A stretch of DNA of 64,000 nt from Desmodesmus armatus (taxonomy: Eukaryota; Chlorophyta; Chlorophyceae; Sphaeropleales; Scenedesmaceae): NCBI GenBank assembly GCA_007449985.2, contig VIIQ02000028.1:124001-188000 (forward strand). Reading direction: 5' to 3'. The notes under the pieces were generated by a model. It was not told the DNA's origin, made no database searches, and saw only the letters and a list, made by a program, of their open reading frames with translations. The position numbers were made by a program, and so were the translations under genes. The first letter of the stretch is position 1. Each line of letters starts with the position of its first letter. Below, piece by piece: positions 57,821-64,000 of the stretch.

Positions 57821-58740
57821 TTGCACTACAGCCAAACAAAAGCAGACTGGCGCCGCCACGCAACAGATAAAATCACACCCAGGACAAAACCTTGAGCACA
57901 AGCACAACACAGGCCAATTCACCGAGCCAACGTCCCTAGTGGATACGGCGGCGCTATTCTTGGGTGTTCCCTTCACCTGAGGGCGCAAGCAGCATTGGCG
58001 CCAGGCTCAAGATAAGCTCTGGACCTGATTGCGCGATGGAGTTTTTACCGGGGGCGGGTCCTGGACCGTGCTTGTTCTGAGGGGGGGAAAGCCAGTGCAT
58101 AATGCATTTTCTCTTAACTGCTCAACAACAAAAAAAAGGCCAATCCAACCTGGCACAGACAGATCACGAAGTTCGCCAGGAACACATTGCAGTAAAGGGC
58201 AGAGTGCATGTAGAACCCAGCACAACAGCGGACACTGCATATGCCAGCACGCTGTCATCAACCCGAAACACCAAGGATACCTGGGGTGCGCACCTTGCGG
58301 CAACCACCCAACACATCCTGCCAGGTTGTACAGCCGACATGCACATGCATGAACATGCCGGCCCCCACAGCTGCGGCAAAGCTATTGGCGACCTGCTGTC
58401 TGCCCAGCTGCAGCACCCAGACTGAGTGCAGGCGAGGAATGCAGCGGCTGGTGAGGTTGCTTGCCTAATAGCTTGCAGTCACCACACGGGCAACTAACTA
58501 AAACGGCTCCTGCCACATGCAGGAAACTCCTGCAGGGACAGGCAACGGCCCATGAGGATTTTTGGCGCCGTCGCCCAGAACAGCGCCCAGAACACGGTAG
58601 CCCCCTGCTAGCTAGCTGATCAGGTATATTGCTATTGCTGCAGCATGCATGCCGTCAACTCATGATGCAATGCGCAAAACCAATGTGGATGTATGTACAA
58701 GGAAGCGATGAAGCGCGCTGCGGCCCATTGCCAGCTGCCG

Positions 58741-59502
58741 TCAACCGGGATAATCATTTGAAGCTGGCTGCTCTTGCACCCCTGGCAGCAAGTCGTCTTC
58801 ACTGCCGTCGTCTGCTCTGCTGTGGGGCTCAAGTATGCCGCCTGCTCCTGTGTCACCGCTGCTGTTGATGCCGCTGTTTATACTGCCAACGCCAACCATG
58901 TTGCTGCTGTCGCTGCCTGTGCTTTCAGTGCTGCTGCTGGTGCTGCTGCTGCTGAGCTTGCCAGGCTCGTCTTCTGCCGCGCCCGATACTACTGGCAGCG
59001 GCACTGAGTGGGCTTCCGAATGCTGTTGTTGCTGACTGCTTGAGCTGTCCGTGGTATTCAAGGCTCCCTCGCCAAGCTTTGCTGTGTCGTCAGCAGGCAA
59101 AGCAGCGCTGTCAGGGTCTGCTGTGGCTAAGGGAGGCCCCAGCTGGTGCTGCTGCTCATCGCTGGTGTGGCGCAGCTCTGCTATGCTTGGCATCTTTTCA
59201 GATGCAGGTGGCAGACGTATCTCTTCTGCTGTGTCGCTTTGGCTGTTGTGCACACCCTGTGCAGAGACAGCCGAGGCAGTCAGGAGAAGGCAAGGGTGGA
59301 ATATGACACTGTGCAGCCGTGTTGAAACATGCAGGGGCTCGTTGCAGTACCCTCGGCTCACCTCCGCGTATCCCCAGGTGTAACTCAGCATGCAGACTGT
59401 TGTTAGGAGTAGGATGAAGATGGTCAGGCGGGCAACACCCTCCCTCTCCACTTGGTAGTTCAGCCAGGCAGCAGCCTTCTGCACTGGGAGCTGGGACTGC
59501 AT
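58741..59502 (-). CDS. Hypothetical single-pass membrane protein with acidic Ser/Gln tail
   Basis: I do not recognise this protein. Two exons (59502-59362 and 59256-58741) with a 105-base GT-AG intron give 218 residues. Because the intron is a multiple of three with no stop, retention would add 35 residues. Residues 1-22 are polar and end in Arg, then one hydrophobic helix (about 24-45, LTIFILLLTTVCML), consistent with a signal anchor. The remaining ~170 residues are acidic and rich in Ser, Gln, Asp and Gly with no domain, probably disordered. A TATA box and a CRE-like palindrome lie upstream (59574-59591), and an A/C-rich 3' tract follows the stop, so it is likely transcribed. Function unknown. 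Confidence 0.6.
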   Translation of the reverse strand: MQSQLPVQKAAAWLNYQVEREGVARLTIFILLLTTVCMLSYTWGYAEVSRGYCNEPLHVSTRLHSVIFHPCLLLTASAVSAQGVHNSQSDTAEEIRLPPASEKMPSIAELRHTSDEQQHQLGPPLATADPDSAALPADDTAKLGEGALNTTDSSSSQQQQHSEAHSVPLPVVSGAAEDEPGKLSSSSTSSSTESTGSDSSNMVGVGSINSGINSSGDTGAGGILEPHSRADDGSEDDLLPGVQEQPASNDYPG

Positions 59503-59573
59503 GCTGCTGTACGGAAGTCAGCTGATGCTGGCACACAGCTGCATGCTGCTCACTGCATCGTAAGTTTCTGCAG

Positions 59574-59591
59574 TGACGTCAGATATATAAA
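59574..59591 (-). promoter_or_regulatory. TATA box and TGACGTCA palindrome upstream of the membrane-protein gene
   Basis: On the minus strand TTTATATAT (59591-59583) is followed directly by the palindrome TGACGTCA (59581-59574), a bZIP/CRE-type site. The ATG is 72 bases further on at 59502, a plausible spacing for a TATA-driven start. Confidence 0.5.
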
Positions 59592-61010
59592 CCAAATGGT
59601 CACCAGCTGCTTTGGCCTGCTGCAGTGTGTTGTGAGTCTTCCAGGTGGTTGATGTACTGTTGACCAGCTGTTTGCCTCAACACGAGCTCAACACTTGACA
59701 TGGTGCATCATAAGTAAGTAATCGTGTGAAGACGAAAGCTTTCAGTACTGCTGAGCAGTGGGACGCAGCTGGGGCAGTGGCTCGGCGCGTTTCAGAGTTG
59801 CTGAAACGTTGGGCAGGGCTTTGCTGCTAAACTGTAAACACATCTCCCACAAGATCAGAGTCAACTTTCCCGTCCACCGCATGACAGGGGATGCTGAACC
59901 TGCTGGACCAGTCATCATTATTACCCCCCCCCCCTCACTGTCACTTGCTGAGTAATAAGATTGTCCCCATTCCGGACTAGGGGGAGAAGAGAGTGTGGTA
60001 GAGCCTCTGCGCTGAAGCTGCCGTGTCTGCCAACGCAAAGAAGAAGAAGAAGAAAAGAATGTCACTTGCTGAGTCCTTGCCGATGTGAACTGGTGCCTGG
60101 CATGGTGAGGCTATGCTGAACACCATATTTAGCTGTTTGCGTTGTACAGACCTACCATAGGCACCCACCCTTCTTTGCATCAGCGGCATATGCACATGCA
60201 ACGACCGGGCCATTCATTTACAGGGTGTCGTTCAGAAAGTTCCTGACTGCAGCCACAACTGCCAAAACACGACGAGTTTGAGCGCACACTCCGACACAGA
60301 TATGCCTCAAGCAAGCACAAACGAGCGTATGGCCTGCCAAAAGTCACCTCACAATCCCCCTGTGTGCACACCAGGAAGAAGAAGCATGCACGTGCAACCG
60401 ACACAAACACATGAGCATGTACAGCTTGCAGGGCGGTGAGCCTTGAACTAGGCAACAAAGTGTGGTACTGCTTTGACCCTGACGCAGAGTGCATCCTGAG
60501 GCCAGCAACACCTCAGCAGCCATGCACATGTGCACCAATCAAGGCACAGACCACACCCAACATGCACTTGCCACACAAGAAAAAGAGGTGGAAGGCTCCC
60601 ACACACCAGAACTGATGCCAACAGCCACACAGCAAGTGGGCCCGTCAGCCCCGTCTGCAGATCCCGACCACGACCCACCGCCGCCGACTGCCGACTTGGC
60701 AGGCTGAAGGCAAGACGAACGTCAAACCCTGCCATTGCCGCAAAGCCTGGTGCAGCAGCAGCACCACTGATTGGGACAAGTACGCACACCAACGACGGCC
60801 CCAGCAGCTATACAACGCCCCTGCTGAGGCTGCAGCCTCCTGCACTGCTCCCAGCTGCAAACTCCCGCACTGCTCCGTCACTTGCAGCTGGCCCAAAGCA
60901 CTGCAGCAGGCGCGGCCAGCCAGCCTGCTGCAACATGATGCTGTTGCCAACGCTCAGCCTGCTGCACCCAGCTGCTGTTGCGGCGCTGCAGTCACTTGTG
61001 TCGCAAGCCG
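59592..61010. other. Intergenic region between membrane-protein gene and SF3B1 3' end
   Basis: 1.4 kb with no supported gene. It contains an 11-C run (59924-59934), a short GAA run near 60040-60055, and a 15-base direct repeat at 59939-59953 and 60060-60074. From about 60,220 to 61,010 it is A/C-rich on the + strand, fitting an SF3B1 3' UTR. Confidence 0.45.
60218..60222 (-). terminator. Candidate TGTAA polyadenylation signal of SF3B1
   Basis: TTACA on the + strand (TGTAA on the minus strand), about 790 bases downstream of the SF3B1 stop and at the far edge of the A/C-rich tract. Confidence 0.35.
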
Positions 61011-63822
61011 CTACAAGAGAATGTCGAGCTCGTGGCGCACGTAGGTGTTGGCGCCGTCCTCTGTGTCAAGGAAGCGGGGCGCAAAAGCCACCAGGGCGTC
61101 CTGCGCCCCGATGTACAGGTTGTTGTACACCTTCCAGTACGTCTGCCGCACCTTGCGCGCAGGGTGGAACAGGCCCTGCGACAAGCAGCAAGGCCACAGC
61201 GTCAGCAATATCAGCATCTTACACATGTAGACATATACACAACAAGGGCTCATCCAACAGAGCGCATAAAAATTGGCCACATGACTTGGGACAGCACACC
61301 TTTTGGCAATTGCTGGTTTGGTTAGAGTGCTGTTGAGTGCTGTCGAACCACTCTAGCATCACCAGCACGCACCTGTAGCGTGTAGTGCAGCACCACGCAC
61401 GGCCCCAGCGCCAGCCTGCAGCCATCGATGGCCCCCATGACCCCGTTGATGAGGTGCGGGCTGTCCTCAAACACGTTGGGCCACACAAAGTTGAGCAAGT
61501 GCGTGAGGGCGTCCTCGCAGCTCAGGCCAGCAACCCCAAGGGCCAAGTGCTGCACAACGGTAGCTGCTGTCTGCCGGTGTACCAAGTCACGGTCTGCCAG
61601 GGCATCCTGCATGAACAGCAGTGCAGCAAAGCGTAAGTACCCGTAACAGGAGCAGGAGACTGCGCAGCGCAAGCTTTGGGTGAGTCAGCAGCCTTGTCTA
61701 CAGGATCTGTTACTGCAAACGCATCAACTAGCAACAGTTTGAATTTGTAATTCCACAGCAGTCAGCTGCCGCGTGCGTAATTGCCCACCAAATAGCATGA
61801 TTGCCCGACAAGATGTGATGACAGCGCCCAACTTTGTGAATAATAAAACCATTGTATTCGCACCTGCAGCAGCGGCGTGACTGCGTAGATGTAGTCCTTG
61901 CCCATCTCCCCGATGTACTCAAACATGAAGCTGAGCGCCTTCAGCACACCGTTCTGCACGTTGAGCTCAGGCACCCGGTACTCATTCATCAGCGCAGGCA
62001 GCACCGTGAAGGGCGCACACGTCTCCGCCACAATGGCGATCGCAACGGTCGTGCACACGCGGTTTTGCCGTTCCTGCACCTTGAGGTTGTTGAGCAGCGT
62101 GACCAGCACGTCCTGTGGGCCGATAGCCTTAGCGATGTAGCCAAAGGTGTTGACGGTTGCACGGCGGATGGCCTTCTTGTGCGCCTTGAGCATGTCCAGC
62201 AGCTCGAAGCAGATGCGCATCCACTCACGGGCGGGCACGTGCTCTGCACCGCGGTCGGCGATACGCCCCACCAGGTCGATGCAGTTTTCTTGCACCTGCG
62301 GTGACGGACACGGAAGGAAGCAAACACTGACTGAAACCTCCAAGTGTCACACCATGTTGTGGTCTATCACGAACGCAGAGCTAGAACAGCAAAAGCCCAC
62401 GCAACAACAACCTGCGCCAACAGCCTGCAACAGCCAAGACATAGTTTCTTTATTTCTGCATGTATCCCACCTTCTCATGCCTGTTCTTGAGGATGGGTGT
62501 GAGGCGCGGCAGCAGCTCCTTGATGGGTGGCTGCATGCGCGTCATGCCCACCACATTCACCACGGCCTTTAGTGCGCCCAGGATGGAGCCCAGCACCTCA
62601 GGGTACTGCAGCACAGGAAGGACAGCACAATCAGTGCTTGCTTGAGCTGTGATGGAACTCAGCTCACGTCACCACAAGCATCAAACACACCAGCATGCCC
62701 GTCTGAATAAAGCAACTAATCCACTGATGCACCTCGCCCTTCACTATCAAGACCCATAGTGATGTTGAGCGGTCCTTGCCAGTGCCACTTGCAAGGGCAG
62801 GGGCAGTGCCTGCAGTGACCATGCCAGTGCTGTGTACCTGCCCATGCAGCAAAATCCAATCCTCAACCACCTGGCTAGCTGCTCACCTCCTCTCCAAGGT
62901 ACTCATACAGCACCACACCCAGGTGGATCAGCAGCTGCTCCTCCTCGCACGCCTTGAGCACAGGCGCGATGCGTGCAATCAGGTCAGCAGCCTGCTGCCT
63001 GATCTTTGCCGCCTTGTTGTTCAGCCGCCACTTGATGGTTCCACAGATCTGGGGCAGGTAGGGCTTGGCGCGCTTGCCTAGCGCATTCACTACCGTGCCG
63101 AAGCCGTTCAGCATCACATTGGCGTCGTCACCGACCTGCAGGGACACACCACACATGATGACATCTGTGACGCAGCAAAAGCTGTAGATGTGCAACCCAA
63201 GCAAGGCCGCTAGCAATTTGAACATCAATGCGCGGCAGTGGACATAGTCCTGACTCCTTTCTTGGTGCCGCTGTCGCCGTGTCACCTACAGCCACTTGTT
63301 CATGATTCATGAAGCATGCTGACTATGTGGCTATGATACCTCACACAAGCACAGTGGCAATATACAGCTGAACACACAGGCGCCGTGCCGCTCCCACCTG
63401 TTCCTGGAAGGCATACAGGATGCCGTCCACCAGCAGCTCCTCCAGGCGGGCATCAATGTCAGCAGCACCCAGGTTGCTGATCACCTTGTCAATGGTCTCC
63501 ATCACCATCCGCCTGCAGGCAAACAGCAGCATGGACAGCAGGGACATGAACCTCAGCACGGCCACCTCCACTGCACTAGCAGCAGTCCCAGCACAAAGCA
63601 CTAGAATGCCTCTTGAGTTGACAACTTGTGGAGAGTACCGTCCAGCGGTGAAAGTATCACTTCAAAACAACCTCCCCCTCCCCCCAAATGTAACAGGTGT
63701 AACAGGCATGAATAGAAAGTAACAGAGCCGCGGCAGGAGTAGGCGCTGCGGTCTCACCTGTAGGGCTCTGCCTCATCCTTGAGGTCCTCCACCACCCGGG
63801 ACACAATCTCACTGCAGCCAAC
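61011..63822 (-). CDS. SF3B1: Splicing factor 3B subunit 1, C-terminal HEAT repeats (5'-partial)
   Basis: Core U2 snRNP protein that wraps the branch-point helix in the spliceosome. Seven exons in the window (63822-63758, 63512-63398, 63135-62887, 62605-62471, 62295-61864, 61606-61373, 61175-61011) encode the last 465 codons including the TAG. The protein is extremely conserved: [104 protein letters not shown] and a C-terminus ending [10 protein letters not shown]. The gene continues beyond 64000 into upstream HEAT repeats. Every exon joins in frame without a break, unlike four other genes here. Confidence 0.97.
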
Positions 63823-64000
63823 CTGCAGGCAGCAGAGACAAGGCAGCCGCACACTGTCAACAACATGAGTCAGTGGATGCAGGATGCTACTGGCTGTTGC
63901 TGCACATGGGGCCGAGACACCGCATTCTGTGTCCCACCCAGGTTTAACTGCTCGCCTAGAAGGCTGCCTGCTGCCTGGCCTATGTGGCACAAAAACGCAC
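63823..64000 (-). other. SF3B1 intron running off the window
   Basis: The acceptor CTGCAG at the start of exon 63822-63758 shows that this stretch is intron. No upstream exon is recognisable before the window edge. Confidence 0.6.

Larger units (their letters stand above)
55920..58740. other. Convergent 3' regions of CSK-like gene and membrane-protein gene
   Basis: 2.8 kb without a supported gene. About 55,920-57,480 is strongly G/T-rich on the + strand, as for a sense 3' UTR; about 57,560-58,700 is A/C-rich, as for the 3' UTR of the minus gene ending at 58741. A C-rich run lies at 57728-57748. Open frames of up to about 146 codons have no recognisable content. Confidence 0.45.

Noticed and set aside
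58029..58425. Overlapping open frames, considered as a transposon remnant
   Set aside because: No reverse transcriptase, integrase or transposase motif and no terminal repeats could be recognised.

Overview
The window is nuclear DNA from a green alga (Chlorophyta). The evidence is a dense set of GT-AG introns of about 80-300 bp ending in TGCAG, strong CAG/GCA codon bias with long Ala/Gln/Ser tracts, TGTAA-type polyadenylation motifs, chloroplast and thylakoid targeting peptides (PsbP-like protein, chloroplast-sensor-kinase-like protein), and eukaryotic housekeeping genes (SF3B1, PP7-type phosphatase, organellar ClpP). The composition suggests a chlorophycean, but the sequence alone does not fix the genus.

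Layout. 128-34148 (+): the 3' part of a giant modular type I polyketide synthase (PKS). It has 31 exons and about 9,150 codons in the window and begins upstream of it. Order: end of a KS, DH(decayed)-KR-ACP; three fully reducing KS-DH-ER-KR-ACP modules; two KS-DH(decayed)-ACP modules; then three tandem thioesterase folds, of which only the first has a nucleophilic Ser. No acyltransferase domain is present. 34615-38798 (+): PP7-type Ser/Thr phosphatase. 39061-41232 (+): lumenal PsbP-domain protein. 42060-43653 (-): ClpP with a mitochondrial-looking presequence. 45779-51674 (-): an unusual fusion of a cobyrinate a,c-diamide synthase-like protein (CobB/CbiA) with a C-terminal BtuF-type cobalamin-binding domain. 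52181-55919 (+): chloroplast sensor kinase-like protein, divergent from the fusion gene. 58741-59502 (-): small single-pass membrane protein of unknown function. 61011-63822 (-): C-terminal third of splicing factor SF3B1, running out of the window.

The genes are ordinary eukaryotic neighbours, not an operon. The PKS modules form one assembly line: one ketoreducing module, three fully reducing modules and two modules that should leave beta-keto groups, with release by the first thioesterase. Acyl units must come from a trans-acting or upstream AT. The PKS looks built by duplication of two-module units, because two intron positions alternate perfectly between odd and even modules. Modules 3 and 4 also share near-identical ER/KR tracts.

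Nine reading-frame breaks occur in four otherwise well-conserved genes on both strands. Every one is what a single missing G or C would cause, usually in a short G/C run, so consensus error is a better explanation than gene decay. The most novel-looking items are the CobB-BtuF fusion with a GATase lacking its Cys, and the TE-pseudoTE-pseudoTE tail of the AT-less PKS.
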